Made by a program: the position numbers and the translations under genes
The notes under the pieces: model-generated
Seen by the model: the letters and a program-made list of their open reading frames with translations, nothing else
Databases searched by the model: none
Told to the model about the DNA's origin: nothing
Source of the DNA: Hyphomicrobium sp. 99
GTDB lineage: Bacteria; Pseudomonadota; Alphaproteobacteria; Rhizobiales; Hyphomicrobiaceae
DNA length: 64,000 nucleotides
Assembly (NCBI RefSeq): GCF_000384335.2
Contig: NZ_KQ031382.1
Location: 3,917,545-3,981,544, forward strand
Direction: 5' to 3'
In this document: positions 26,810 through 35,652 of the stretch, one piece after another
How the letters are laid out: each line of letters begins with the position of its first letter
Numbering within the stretch: the stretch's first letter is position 1

Positions 26810-27205
26810 CTATTTCTTGAACTTCACGAGCACGTGGCCGTCTTCGGCCTTCAGTGTCAGGATATCACCCTCCACGGCGAACGAACGCGCCGCCTCGAGC
26901 GTCGTAAAATATTGCGTTTCGATATCGGATTTGCCTTCGCACGCCATCTTCGTCGCGGCCAAAGGCCCGATCTGAATGGCATCATCTTCGATGGAAATCG
27001 GACCGCTGAAGCGGTTGCAGCCACCGGTCCCCGAAACTTTTTCCGTCGTGTAGTCGAAGGTCAAGCCGTCGACGGGATGGCCGTTGAGTTCAGTCGCGAC
27101 CCAGCTCGCGGCCAACGGACCGTCGTCGTCGTCGTCTCCGGCGCACACCGGACCGCTCAAAGCCAATCCCAGCGCTCCGATGAAGACAGCCGTCATGTAC
27201 CGCAT
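26810..27205 (-). CDS. Secreted META-domain protein (HslJ-like)
   Basis: A 131-residue protein with a signal peptide (MRYMTAVFIGALGLALSGPV, cleavage near CAG) and a short acidic linker (DDDDDG). A META domain follows: WVATELNG, then GTGGCNRFSGPI and IGPLAATKMAC, the GxxGCNxxxG...TxMAC hallmark. META proteins are linked to motility, heat shock and inhibitor-like roles but have no defined activity. I use ATG 27205 (GGGGGA upstream); a longer frame from 27316 runs into mcd. It lies 20 nt after mcd. Confidence 0.8.
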   Translation of the reverse strand: MRYMTAVFIGALGLALSGPVCAGDDDDDGPLAASWVATELNGHPVDGLTFDYTTEKVSGTGGCNRFSGPISIEDDAIQIGPLAATKMACEGKSDIETQYFTTLEAARSFAVEGDILTLKAEDGHVLVKFKK

Positions 27206-27225
27206 CTGCGTGTCCCCCGACGCGA

Positions 27226-28905
27226 CTAGTTGGCGCCCTCGAGCAGCCGCCGCGCGATCACCTGCGCCTGAATTTCCGCAGCACCCTCGAAAATGTTCAG
27301 AATACGCGCATCGCAAAGCACGCGGCTGACCGGATATTCGAGCGCGAAACCGTTGCCGCCGTGGATCTGCAAAGCATTATCGGCGTTCGCCCAGGCGACG
27401 CGTGCGCCAAGCAGCTTCGCCATGCCCGCTTCGAGATCGCAGCGCCGGCCTGCATCCTTCTGCCGCGCCGAAAAATACGTGAGCTGCCGCGCGACCATCG
27501 TCTCGACGGCCATCATGACGACCTTGTTGCGAACACGCGGGAACGAATAGATCGGTTTGCCGAACTGCGAACGCTCAAGCGCATACTTGAGCCCGAGGTC
27601 CATGGCGCACTGAGCGACGCCGACAGCGCGCGCCGCCGTCTGAATACGCGCGCCCTCGAAGGTATTCATCAGCTGCTTGAAGCCCTGGCCTTCGACGCCG
27701 CCGAGCAGGTTTTCGGCCGGCACTTCGAAGTTGTCGAAGGAGATGTCGTATTCCTTCATGCCGCGATAGCCGAGAACTTCGATCTCACCGCCCGTCATTC
27801 CCTGGGCAGGAAATGGTTCCTCGTCCGATCCGCGAGGCTTTTCCGCGAGAAACATCGAAAGGCCCTTATAGCCGGGCTCGTTCGGATTGGTGCGCGTCAA
27901 CACCGTCATCACGTCGGCGCGGACGGGATGGGTGATCCAGGTCTTCTGACCGGTGATCTTGTAAACGTCGCCATCCTTCACCGCGCGCGTCTTGAGCGAG
28001 GCGAGGTCGGAGCCGGTGTTCGGCTCGGTGAATACCGCCGTCGGCAGCATTTCGCCCGACGCGATCTTGGGAAGATATTTTGCTTTCTGCTCCGGCGTGC
28101 CGTTGTGCAGGATCAGTTCGCCTGCAATTTCTGCCCGCGTTCCGAGCGATCCGACGCCAATGTAACCGCGCGAAAGCTCCTCCGACGCGACGCACATCGA
28201 CTCCTTGCCGAGCGCCATACCGCCAAATTCTTCCGGCAGCGAGAGACCGAAAACGCCGAGCTCAGCGAGCTTCGCGATGACGTCCAGCGGAATGTATTCG
28301 TTCTTGAGGTGCCACTCGTGCGCATGCGGATAAACTTCGTCGAGACAGAAGCGGCGCATCAGATCCTGGATCTGCGCGTGGGTCTCGTCGAGACCCGTAT
28401 CGCCGAAGGTCATCGCTTCGGGCTGTGAGGCAATCAATTCTCCAAGGCGCGCCTTGACCGTTTCCGAACCGCCTTCAGCGATAAGGTCGGCAACCGAATC
28501 TTCATAACGGCGAAGATCGCTCTTCGGAACGCCCAGCCCATCCGCTCGCGAGATCTCGAGCTGGCTCATGGGAATGCCGTTTGCGACCTGCGCGGCGTAT
28601 TCGCCGAAGGCAGCGATCAGCAAGAGCTGCTCGAATTCTCCGAAGCGCCCTTCGCTCTCGAGACGGCTCGCCCAATCATGCATTTGGCGAAGACCTTCGA
28701 CGGTCGTCGCGAGCCAAGCGAGCCCATGCGCCGCATGCTGCGCCTGGTCGATGCCACCCTCTTCCTGGATCTTGATCCGCACGCCGGCCTTCGCGGCCTG
28801 GAGTATTTTGTCTGCCCCGGCAACGGCTTCACCGCAGCGCTCGATGAGCTTGGCGGCTCCCCCTGCAAGGATGCTGGCTCCAGCCTTCATCGGCGTAACG
28901 GACAT
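27226..28905 (-). CDS. mcd: (2S)-Methylsuccinyl-CoA dehydrogenase
   Basis: A 559-residue flavin-dependent acyl-CoA dehydrogenase with the roughly 150-residue N-terminal extension that marks Mcd of the ethylmalonyl-CoA pathway. It oxidises methylsuccinyl-CoA to mesaconyl-CoA. The core includes EEFGGMALG, TEPNTGSDLASLKTRA, KTWITH and C-terminal QIHGGNGFALEYPVSR. AGGAG lies 6 nt before the ATG. ccr and ecm for adjacent pathway steps lie within 3.5 kb, strongly supporting this over a general acyl-CoA dehydrogenase. Confidence 0.9.
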   Translation of the reverse strand: MSVTPMKAGASILAGGAAKLIERCGEAVAGADKILQAAKAGVRIKIQEEGGIDQAQHAAHGLAWLATTVEGLRQMHDWASRLESEGRFGEFEQLLLIAAFGEYAAQVANGIPMSQLEISRADGLGVPKSDLRRYEDSVADLIAEGGSETVKARLGELIASQPEAMTFGDTGLDETHAQIQDLMRRFCLDEVYPHAHEWHLKNEYIPLDVIAKLAELGVFGLSLPEEFGGMALGKESMCVASEELSRGYIGVGSLGTRAEIAGELILHNGTPEQKAKYLPKIASGEMLPTAVFTEPNTGSDLASLKTRAVKDGDVYKITGQKTWITHPVRADVMTVLTRTNPNEPGYKGLSMFLAEKPRGSDEEPFPAQGMTGGEIEVLGYRGMKEYDISFDNFEVPAENLLGGVEGQGFKQLMNTFEGARIQTAARAVGVAQCAMDLGLKYALERSQFGKPIYSFPRVRNKVVMMAVETMVARQLTYFSARQKDAGRRCDLEAGMAKLLGARVAWANADNALQIHGGNGFALEYPVSRVLCDARILNIFEGAAEIQAQVIARRLLEGAN

Positions 28906-29245
28906 GCGTTTCTCCTAAGGAATGACAAGGCGCTGGACTATGTATTTTGTCCATACCGGCGGTACTGCGCGACCAATTCACTGCTCTGAAGGATTAGTCA
29001 ACTGGTCGCGAACAGCAACAAACGCCCGCGCGACCTATTCGCGCGAACGAAGCCGCTGCGGCGCGGCGGGAACGATAGCGAACTCTACAAAGTTCCAGGC
29101 CGTTACAGATCCGAGCCTGAGCCTCGAACCTGCGTCCAAATTGCCGCCTCGGACGGACTTTTGACGTCCGGTGTGGACCCCGGTTCTCCGAGACACTAGG
29201 TTCCGCGCGATAAAATACGAAAAGCCTGGGGAGAGACGTTAACTC
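28906..29245. other. Intergenic region between divergent mcd and yihY-like genes
   Basis: About 340 bases that must carry the promoters of both flanking genes. No credible coding frame, RNA or repeat was recognised. Confidence 0.5.
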
Positions 29246-30136
29246 ATGAAGCGCATGCGAAGATTGTTCGAGGCCCTCTACCGGGTTTACGAGCATTCGG
29301 GCTTCGCGATGGCCGGCGCGATCGCATTTTCTTTCGTCGTTTCGATCTTCCCCTTTTGCATCTTTCTCGGTGCCCTCTCCGGTATCTTCGGCGGACGCGA
29401 ACTGGCGCAGGACGCCATCAACCAATTGTTTGCCATCCTGCCGGAGCCGGTCGCCAAAGGCATCGCTCCGCAGATTGAAGCGGTGATGGGATCGCAGCGT
29501 ATCGATCTTCTGACCGCTTCGGCGTTTCTGGCCCTGTTCTTCGCGACGAGCGCCGTCGAAACATTGCGTACCGCACTGAACGGCGCTTATCGGGTCCGCG
29601 AGAAGCGGCCCTACGCGCTATGCCTGCTGATCAGCATGCTATTCGTCTTCGTCAATGCGATCTCGACGCTCGTCATCACCTGGATCGTCGTCGTCGGCCC
29701 CAGCGTCTTCGGACCGGCAATCGTCGCCGACTTTTCCGCGGGCTGGGTGAAGACGTTTATCGATTCAATCAGCTTCGGACCGGGCCTTCGATACGCGGTC
29801 GCCGGCGCCGTGATGGCCGTACAGTTGTTGGCCCTTCACTTGTGGCTGGTGGCCGGAAAGCGGCGCCTGGCCGATGTATGGCCTGGCATACTTCTGACGA
29901 TCGTCCTTTGGCTCGCACTCGCCGGACTGTGGTCGTACTACATTAAAATCAGCAATTATTCGCTGTTCTATGCCGGTCTTTCGCAGCTGATGATCGCGCT
30001 GATCTTCTTCCAATTCACCGCGATCACCATTCTCTTGGGTGCCGAGTTCAATCGCGGGCTTATGGAAATGAAGCGTATGCGCCGGGAAGCGGCAGAGCGC
30101 GAGGCGCTCCGCCTCAGCACGATCGGCGGCGCGTAA
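29246..30136 (+). CDS. YihY/virulence factor BrkB family membrane protein
   Basis: A 296-residue inner-membrane protein with about six hydrophobic segments. Family features are the N-terminal AGAIAFSFVVSIFPFCIFLG, the segment LALFFATSAVETLRTALNGAYRVREKRP and a C-terminal LGAEFNRGLMEMKRMRR. The family's function is unsettled; an earlier RNase BN assignment was withdrawn. It lies between mcd and ccr, divergent from the one and convergent with the other, with no evident link to the CoA pathway. Confidence 0.85.
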   Translation: MKRMRRLFEALYRVYEHSGFAMAGAIAFSFVVSIFPFCIFLGALSGIFGGRELAQDAINQLFAILPEPVAKGIAPQIEAVMGSQRIDLLTASAFLALFFATSAVETLRTALNGAYRVREKRPYALCLLISMLFVFVNAISTLVITWIVVVGPSVFGPAIVADFSAGWVKTFIDSISFGPGLRYAVAGAVMAVQLLALHLWLVAGKRRLADVWPGILLTIVLWLALAGLWSYYIKISNYSLFYAGLSQLMIALIFFQFTAITILLGAEFNRGLMEMKRMRREAAEREALRLSTIGGA

Positions 30137-30179
30137 AACGCGCCACCTCGGCAATCAGATATTTTCCAGGAAAGACAAG

Positions 30180-30209
30180 CCTTCCTTCGCCGCGTTCGGC
30201 GAAGGAAGG
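30180..30209. terminator. Perfect palindrome between convergent yihY-like and ccr genes
   Basis: A 13-bp perfect stem (30180-30192 with 30197-30209) and a CGTT loop, placed 43 nt after one stop and 7 nt after the other. No T-run on either strand; probably a shared transcription end or mRNA-stabilising hairpin. Confidence 0.6.
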
Positions 30210-30216
30210 TAACTCG

Positions 30217-31533
30217 TTATCGTGGCTGCGGCCCAGCTTCGATGGCGTCTTCCAACGTCCTGAGGCCGGTCGTCGGAGCCGACACCAGCACCGCCATGTT
30301 GCCCGGCTTATGCTCGTTCCGGTACATCCGCATGTGAGCCTTCGGAATCTGCTCCCACGAGAACACTTCCGACATGCACGGATCGATGCGTCGCTCGACG
30401 ACCAGCTTGTTGGCCTGGCTCGCCTGCTGAAGGTTCGCGAAGTGCGAACCCTGTACGCGCTTCTGGTGCATCCAGAGATAGCGGGCATCCATCGTCAGAT
30501 TGTAGCCCGTGGTACCGGCGCAGATCACAACCATGCCGCCGCGTTTCACGACCAGGACCGAGACAGGGAACGTCGATTCACCCGGATGTTCGAAAACGCA
30601 GTCGACGTTGTTGCCCTTGCCGGTCGTTTCCCAGATGGCTGAACCGAATTTGCGGGCTTCCTTCATCCAGTCGTTGAACTCTGGCGAGTTCACCTTCGGA
30701 AGCTGACCCCAGCAATTGAATTTCTTGCGGTTGATCACGCCCTTGGCGCCGAGCTGCTTCACGAAATCGGTCTTGTCGTCTTCCGAGACGATACCGATGG
30801 CGTTGGCGCCCGACGTCGCGCAGAGCTGCACCGCCATCGAGCCGAGGCCGCCCGAGGCGCCCCAAACGAGAACGTTATGGCCCGGACGCAGCACGTGCGG
30901 ACGGTGTCCGAACAGCATGCGGTATGCCGTCGCGAGAACGAGCGTGTAGCAGGCGCTCTCTTCCCACGTCAGATGCTTCGGCCGCTCGAGAAGCTGGCGG
31001 TCCTGCACGCGGCAGAACTGAGCAAACGATCCATCCGGCGTCTCATAACCCCAGATGCGCTGCGAAGGCGAGAACATCGGATCGCCGCCGTTGCACTCTT
31101 CGTCGTCGCCGTCGTCCTGATTGCAGTGAATGACGACTTCATCGCCGACCTTCCAGCGCTTCACCTTCGAGCCGACGGCCCAGACGATGCCGGACGCATC
31201 CGAACCTGCGATGTGGTACGGCTGCTTGTGGACGTTGAACATCGAGACGGGCGTGCCGAGCGAGGCCCAGACGCCGTTGTAATTAACGCCGGCCGCCATG
31301 ACGAGAACGAGAACGTCGTGGCTATCGAGTTCCCACGTCGGAACGACTTCGACCTGCATCGCCGTTTCCGGCAGACCCTCACGCTCTTTGCGGATGGTCC
31401 AGGCATACATGTTTTTCGGCACGTGCCCGAGAGGTGGAATTTCCCCGATCTCGTACAGATCTTTCTTAATGCCCGCCGCCGCCGACTGAGCATCGGCCAC
31501 GTCGCTCTTTGCTGCCAAGTTCTGGCTCGACAT
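30217..31533 (-). CDS. ccr: Crotonyl-CoA carboxylase/reductase
   Basis: A 438-residue medium-chain reductase that carboxylates crotonyl-CoA with CO2 and NADPH to (2S)-ethylmalonyl-CoA, the key step of the ethylmalonyl-CoA pathway. Family-specific stretches are HIAGSDASGIVWAVG, HCNQDDGDDEECNGGDPM, the NADPH motif VWGASGGLGSMAVQL and CDFVFEHPGE-like sequence (here VDCVFEHPGESTFPVS). The polar loop around NQDDGD distinguishes Ccr from ordinary quinone reductases. It starts at ATG 31533 with GGGAGA upstream. Together with ecm and mcd it assimilates acetyl-CoA. Confidence 0.97.
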   Translation of the reverse strand: MSSQNLAAKSDVADAQSAAAGIKKDLYEIGEIPPLGHVPKNMYAWTIRKEREGLPETAMQVEVVPTWELDSHDVLVLVMAAGVNYNGVWASLGTPVSMFNVHKQPYHIAGSDASGIVWAVGSKVKRWKVGDEVVIHCNQDDGDDEECNGGDPMFSPSQRIWGYETPDGSFAQFCRVQDRQLLERPKHLTWEESACYTLVLATAYRMLFGHRPHVLRPGHNVLVWGASGGLGSMAVQLCATSGANAIGIVSEDDKTDFVKQLGAKGVINRKKFNCWGQLPKVNSPEFNDWMKEARKFGSAIWETTGKGNNVDCVFEHPGESTFPVSVLVVKRGGMVVICAGTTGYNLTMDARYLWMHQKRVQGSHFANLQQASQANKLVVERRIDPCMSEVFSWEQIPKAHMRMYRNEHKPGNMAVLVSAPTTGLRTLEDAIEAGPQPR

Positions 31534-31757
31534 TGATGTTGCGTCTCCCGACCATTTCCCCGCGACGAGGGCCGTTATGGCTCATCTTCTTCGCGTTCCT
31601 CCCCAACTTCGCTGGGGATCGCAGTATGAAGCACGTTTTTGCGCTGCAATGAAGAGGGTTAGACCGCCGTTAATGACGGCTCAATTCCTCTTTAACGAGA
31701 GAGGGTTATTGTTCCTGCACCTTTTACCTACCCATTCGGGCAGTTGGAGTGCGGCAC

Positions 31758-32120
31758 GTGCAAGACCTCTTTTGGCAGCTCAAGAATACCGACTCCTTCA
31801 CCATTTACACGACGCTCGTTTTCGTCGCGATCGTCGGCTGGTTCATCCGCGAAATCGCCGGCTCTTCGGGGCTCGCGCTGAGCTCGCTCCCCTTACTGAT
31901 GATCGGCGGTATCGCAGGACCGGCGTTTTTCACCCAGCAGATGATCACGCTTTCATACGATAAGAACGTCAACGTCGTCACTGCGACAGCATTGGGCGTC
32001 CTCACGTCGCTGCTCGTCATCCTGCTGAGCAAGTGGCTTTGGATGGTCCTCAACGAGCATCGCGTCAGCCGGGCAAAGCTCGTCGCCATTCCGAGCCGCC
32101 CACCCCGCCTGCGGCGCTAA
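31758..32120 (+). CDS. Small membrane protein of unknown function
   Basis: A 120-residue protein with two to three hydrophobic segments (TTLVFVAIVGWFI; LSSLPLLMIGGIAGPAFF; ALGVLTSLLVILLSKWLWMV) and a basic C-terminal tail. The start is GTG 31758, with GGAG 8 nt upstream; a GTG at 31749 overlaps that site and is less likely. It lies between ccr (divergent) and ecm (same strand, 141 nt on). I do not recognise it; conservation next to ccr/ecm in relatives would be informative. Confidence 0.65.
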   Translation: MQDLFWQLKNTDSFTIYTTLVFVAIVGWFIREIAGSSGLALSSLPLLMIGGIAGPAFFTQQMITLSYDKNVNVVTATALGVLTSLLVILLSKWLWMVLNEHRVSRAKLVAIPSRPPRLRR

Positions 32121-32261
32121 ACCTACCCTCCGACAACCTTTCTTTGTGCAATCGGTTGCCGGACGAGCGCGGCGAACTGCCGGTTTTGCCTTTTCACGGG
32201 CTTCGGCTACGGTAAATGTCTCGCCAAAACAATTTGACCCGAGCCTAGGGGCGCCCTTTCG

Positions 32262-34274
32262 ATGTCGGACACCAAGTCGCGAGACAACGCGAAAACCAAA
32301 ACATCAAAAATCCAGCGCGATAAGCCATGGCTGATCCGCACCTACGCCGGCCATTCGACGGCGGAAAAATCGAACGCGCTCTATAAGAAGAACCTGGCAA
32401 AGGGCCAGACGGGCCTCTCGATCGCATTCGATCTGCCGACGCAGACGGGCTACGATTCCGATCACGAACTCGCCCGGGGCGAAGTCGGCAAGGTCGGCGT
32501 TCCGGTCTCCCACATTGGCGACATGCTCACCCTGCTCGACGGCATTCCGCTCGACCAGATGAATACGTCGATGACGATCAACGCGACGGCGGCTTGGCTC
32601 CTGTCGCTCTACATCGCGGTCGCCGACAAGACCGGAGCGTCACGCGACAAGCTCACCGGCACCATTCAGAACGACATCATCAAGGAATACCTCTCGCGCG
32701 GCACCTACGTGTTCCCGCCCGAGCCGTCGCTGCGGCTGATCAAGGACACGATCGTCTTTTCGACGCGGAACGTGCCGAAGTGGAACCCGACGAACGTCTG
32801 CTCCTACCACTTGCAGGAAGCGGGCGCGACGCCGGTCCAGGAGCTGGCCTACGCACTCGCGACGTCCATCGCCGTTCTCGACACCGTCAAGGCTTCGGGT
32901 GAAGTGCCGCCGGAAGAATTCGGCAACGTCGTCGGCCGCATCTCGTTCTTCGTCAACGCCGGCATGCGTTTCGTCACCGAGATGTGCAAGATGCGCGCCT
33001 TCGGCGAGCTCTGGGACGAGATCACCCGCGAACGTTATGGCGTGACCGACCCGAAGCACCGGATGTTCCGCTACGGCGTGCAGGTCAACTCGCTCGGCCT
33101 CACCGAACCGCAGGCTGAAAACAACGTCTACCGCATCCTCCTCGAGATGCTCGCCGTAACGCTCTCGAAAAATGCGCGCGCCCGCGCGGTGCAGTTGCCC
33201 GCCTGGAACGAAGCTCTCGGACTTCCGCGTCCCTGGGACCAGCAGTGGTCGCTCCGCATGCAGCAGATCGTCGCCTTCGAAACGGACCTGCTCGAATACG
33301 GCGATATCTTCGACGGCTCCGTCGAAGTCGCGAAAAAAGTCGCGGCGTTGAAGGAAGAAGCGAAAGCCGAACTCGCAACCATCGAGAAAATGGGCGGCGC
33401 CATCGCCTCTATCGACTACATGAAGCGCCGCCTCGTCGAGAGCAACACCAGCAGACTTTCCGACATCGAAAGCGGCGATCTGATCGTCGTCGGCGTCAAC
33501 AAATTCACCGAGACCGAACCGTCGCCGCTATCGGGCGGCACCGACGCCATCATGGTTGTCGATCCGGCGGTGGAAGCCGAGCAGATCGGCAAGCTCAAGG
33601 CATGGCGTGAAAACCGCGATTCCAAGAAGGCCGCCGCTGCCCTCGCCGAAGTCGAACGCGCCGCCAAGGAAGGCCGCAACATCATGGAGTCGTCGATCGA
33701 GGCCGCGAAGGCCGGCGTCACGACCGGTGAATGGGGCACGGCGCTGCGCAAGATCTTCGGCGAATATCGCGCCCCGACCGGCGTCGCGCAGGCCGCCGTC
33801 GCCCGTGATAGCACTCAGCTCGAAGCCGTCCGCGCCAGCGTCGATGAAGTGTCCGACCGCCTCGGCCGGCGCATCAAGTTCCTCGTCGGCAAGCCTGGCC
33901 TCGATGGCCATTCCAACGGCGCCGAGCAGATCGCCGTCCGCGCCCGCGATGCTGGCATGGAAGTCGTCTACGAGGGCATCCGTCTGACCCCTGGCCAGAT
34001 CGTGCGTGCCGCCGTCGATGAAGGCGTCCACGTCGTCGGCCTGTCGATCCTGTCGGGCTCTCACGTTCCGCTCGTCAAGGACGTCATGGAACGGATGCGC
34101 AAGGAAGGCCTGGACGACGTCCCGGTCGTCGTCGGCGGCATCATCCCGCCCGAGGACGCCAAGACGTTGAAGGCCTTCGGTGTCGCCGCCGTCTACACGC
34201 CCAAGGACTTCCAGCTGAACGACATCATGGCGGACATCGTCAAGCTCGTGGACCGCTACGCCAAGGCGGCCTAA
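32262..34274 (+). CDS. ecm: Ethylmalonyl-CoA mutase (B12-dependent)
   Basis: A 670-residue single-chain acyl-CoA mutase. The TIM-barrel substrate domain (about 15-520) contains RTYAGHSTAEKSNALYKKNL, FDLPTQTGYDSDH and MNTSMTINATA. The C-terminal cobalamin domain (about 535-665) has KPGLDGHSNGAEQ (DxHxxG ligand motif) and LSGSHVPLV. It converts ethylmalonyl-CoA to methylsuccinyl-CoA, between the reactions of Ccr and Mcd. Sequence is methylmalonyl-CoA-mutase-like; the ethylmalonyl assignment rests on the single-chain form and the nearby ccr and mcd. Confidence 0.92.
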   Translation: MSDTKSRDNAKTKTSKIQRDKPWLIRTYAGHSTAEKSNALYKKNLAKGQTGLSIAFDLPTQTGYDSDHELARGEVGKVGVPVSHIGDMLTLLDGIPLDQMNTSMTINATAAWLLSLYIAVADKTGASRDKLTGTIQNDIIKEYLSRGTYVFPPEPSLRLIKDTIVFSTRNVPKWNPTNVCSYHLQEAGATPVQELAYALATSIAVLDTVKASGEVPPEEFGNVVGRISFFVNAGMRFVTEMCKMRAFGELWDEITRERYGVTDPKHRMFRYGVQVNSLGLTEPQAENNVYRILLEMLAVTLSKNARARAVQLPAWNEALGLPRPWDQQWSLRMQQIVAFETDLLEYGDIFDGSVEVAKKVAALKEEAKAELATIEKMGGAIASIDYMKRRLVESNTSRLSDIESGDLIVVGVNKFTETEPSPLSGGTDAIMVVDPAVEAEQIGKLKAWRENRDSKKAAAALAEVERAAKEGRNIMESSIEAAKAGVTTGEWGTALRKIFGEYRAPTGVAQAAVARDSTQLEAVRASVDEVSDRLGRRIKFLVGKPGLDGHSNGAEQIAVRARDAGMEVVYEGIRLTPGQIVRAAVDEGVHVVGLSILSGSHVPLVKDVMERMRKEGLDDVPVVVGGIIPPEDAKTLKAFGVAAVYTPKDFQLNDIMADIVKLVDRYAKAA

Positions 34275-34283
34275 CCAGGCCTT

Positions 34284-34305
34284 GCGAGAGCCACCCGGCT
34301 CTCGC
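34284..34305 (+). terminator. Hairpin after ecm
   Basis: A 9-bp perfect stem GCGAGAGCC / GGCTCTCGC with loop ACCC, 9 nt after the ecm stop and before the next start at 34318. No T-run; a weak terminator or mRNA stabiliser. Confidence 0.5.
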
Positions 34306-34317
34306 TACGCTCCGCTG

Positions 34318-34620
34318 ATGAAGACCTGGGTCGTCCTCTTTCTTCTTTTACTCGCTGTAGGCATTGCCTGGGGCGTCGCGCGCGATCTGTTCTCTCGCCC
34401 GCGCGGGACGATCGTCGGCGTCGTCACGGCCGTCGACCGCGGAAACGCGCTTCCAAAATGGTATCCTCCGACATCCCCGCGGTATACCGCGCGGCTTGCC
34501 GACGGCCGCTTGGTCACGGTCGCAGCCAAAATTCCGCTGAACTTTCCGGTCGGAGCCGCCATAACCCTCACAGAACTGGTGACACCCTGGGGACAGGTCT
34601 GGTACAGGCAGCGCGATTAG
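34318..34620 (+). CDS. Small single-span membrane protein (unknown)
   Basis: A 100-residue protein with one N-terminal hydrophobic helix (WVVLFLLLLAVGIAWGVA) and a soluble domain of alternating beta-like segments (GTIVGVVTAVDRG, YTARLADGRLVTVAA, AITLTELVTPWGQVWY), reminiscent of small OB- or barrel-type folds. ATG 34318 directly precedes the helix. It is followed after 10 nt by a gene of similar architecture. Function unknown. Confidence 0.65.
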   Translation: MKTWVVLFLLLLAVGIAWGVARDLFSRPRGTIVGVVTAVDRGNALPKWYPPTSPRYTARLADGRLVTVAAKIPLNFPVGAAITLTELVTPWGQVWYRQRD

Positions 34621-34630
34621 GGAGGGGCGG

Positions 34631-34975
34631 TTGCGCGAAGAAACTCGAAAGCGGCTCGAACGGGCCCTCTGGCTCGACCGCGCCAAGAAGCTCGGGATCG
34701 CCCTGGCCATCGTCGCGGCGATCGGCATGGCGTTCGGCTATGAAACGCTGGATATGTCGGTCTCCAACACGGAGGTCGAGGGAACCGTCACCGACATCGA
34801 ACCCCTGGTCTCCAAAACGAACTCGGCCGACGGGGAAAACGTCATCGTCAGGCTCACCAGCGGCCCCCTCGTCCGGGTGCTCGCCTACAAGTCGCGCGGC
34901 ATCAAAATCGGCGACAAAATTGAGGTCGTCGAGCACCACCATGCGACGGGCCGAGTGACACATACGCTCAGATAA
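34631..34975 (+). CDS. Small single-span membrane protein (unknown)
   Basis: A 114-residue protein: basic N-terminus, one helix (KLGIALAIVAAIGMAFGY), then beta-like segments (VEGTVTDIEPLVSK, NVIVRLTSGPLVRVLAY, GDKIEVVEHHHATGR). The start is TTG 34631 with a strong GGAGGGG 2-3 nt upstream of optimal spacing; no ATG is suitable. Its soluble part follows the same pattern as the preceding gene (G-T-V-x-x-V/I...), so the two may be diverged paralogues acting together. Confidence 0.65.
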   Translation: MREETRKRLERALWLDRAKKLGIALAIVAAIGMAFGYETLDMSVSNTEVEGTVTDIEPLVSKTNSADGENVIVRLTSGPLVRVLAYKSRGIKIGDKIEVVEHHHATGRVTHTLR

Positions 34976-35047
34976 TATCTTCACGCGTTGACGCGGCGGC
35001 CCGGGCCGGTATATGTCGCCGCTTCGCCCCGGGAATTCCGGGTTGAT

Positions 35048-35132
35048 GCCTCAGTGGCGGAACGGTAGACGCGGCAGACTCAAAATCTGCTATCCACAGG
35101 GTGTGGGGGTTCGAATCCCTCCTGAGGCACCA
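35048..35132 (+). tRNA. tRNA-Leu (anticodon CAA)
   Basis: An 85-base class II tRNA. Acceptor stem GCCTCAG/CTGAGGC with discriminator A and encoded CCA, anticodon loop CTCAAAA (anticodon CAA, codon UUG), a long variable arm and T-loop GGTTCGAATCC. No integrase is seen beside it. Confidence 0.95.
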
Positions 35133-35192
35133 CAGCGACCCAACACTTTTCCGGCCTGGAACTCTTGCGCCAGATTTCTTCTGGATGGCGCC

Positions 35193-35429
35193 CTACCAGC
35201 GCAGGACGCAAACGCCTCCATTCCACCGTCGGCACCTGCGGACATCGCGGCGAACACGGCGAATGTTTCTTCTCGATACGCAGACACCATTGATTCGCGT
35301 CCTGCCAATGCCGCAGCCCCAGCGGACTTGCGTGGCGAGCCCGTCCGGCTGCTGAATTGGCGCGAGCGGCATGGCCTCGGCGGACGTTGCGACGACCAAG
35401 GCAAAGGCAACGGCGGCAAGCTTGATCAT
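35193..35429 (-). CDS. Small secreted Cys/Arg-rich protein (GCG_CRPN-like)
   Basis: A 78-residue protein with a signal peptide (MIKLAAVAFALVVATSAEA) and a short mature part with the segment WGCGIGRTRINGVCV, resembling the Gly-Cys-Gly prefix domain of small secreted proteins common in this order. An Arg-rich helix and a second GGVCV follow. The start ATG 35429 has a perfect GGAGG 6 nt upstream. Function unknown; four cysteines could form two disulphides in the periplasm. Confidence 0.7.
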   Translation of the reverse strand: MIKLAAVAFALVVATSAEAMPLAPIQQPDGLATQVRWGCGIGRTRINGVCVSRRNIRRVRRDVRRCRRWNGGVCVLRW

Positions 35430-35652
35430 TTGTTTCCTCCACGTCGTAGCGGTTCTCGAACGCAATCGGGCCGTTCTCTTTGGGTCAGCGATCCCTCTCT
35501 GACCTTAAGAGCGGCTGGCAGCGCACGACGCGCCTCAACTGCCAACGTGGGCAAGAGGAACGATCCGTTATGGTGATCATCGAGCTTGTTGCGCAGCTCG
35601 GCTTTGAGGCGATTGGTCTTATGTTTGCTTACCGCCCGTTAAGCCTGCAGCT

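Noticed and set aside
27361..28428. A 355-codon plus-strand frame across mcd
   Set aside because: Antisense shadow of methylsuccinyl-CoA dehydrogenase, Arg-rich, without motifs.
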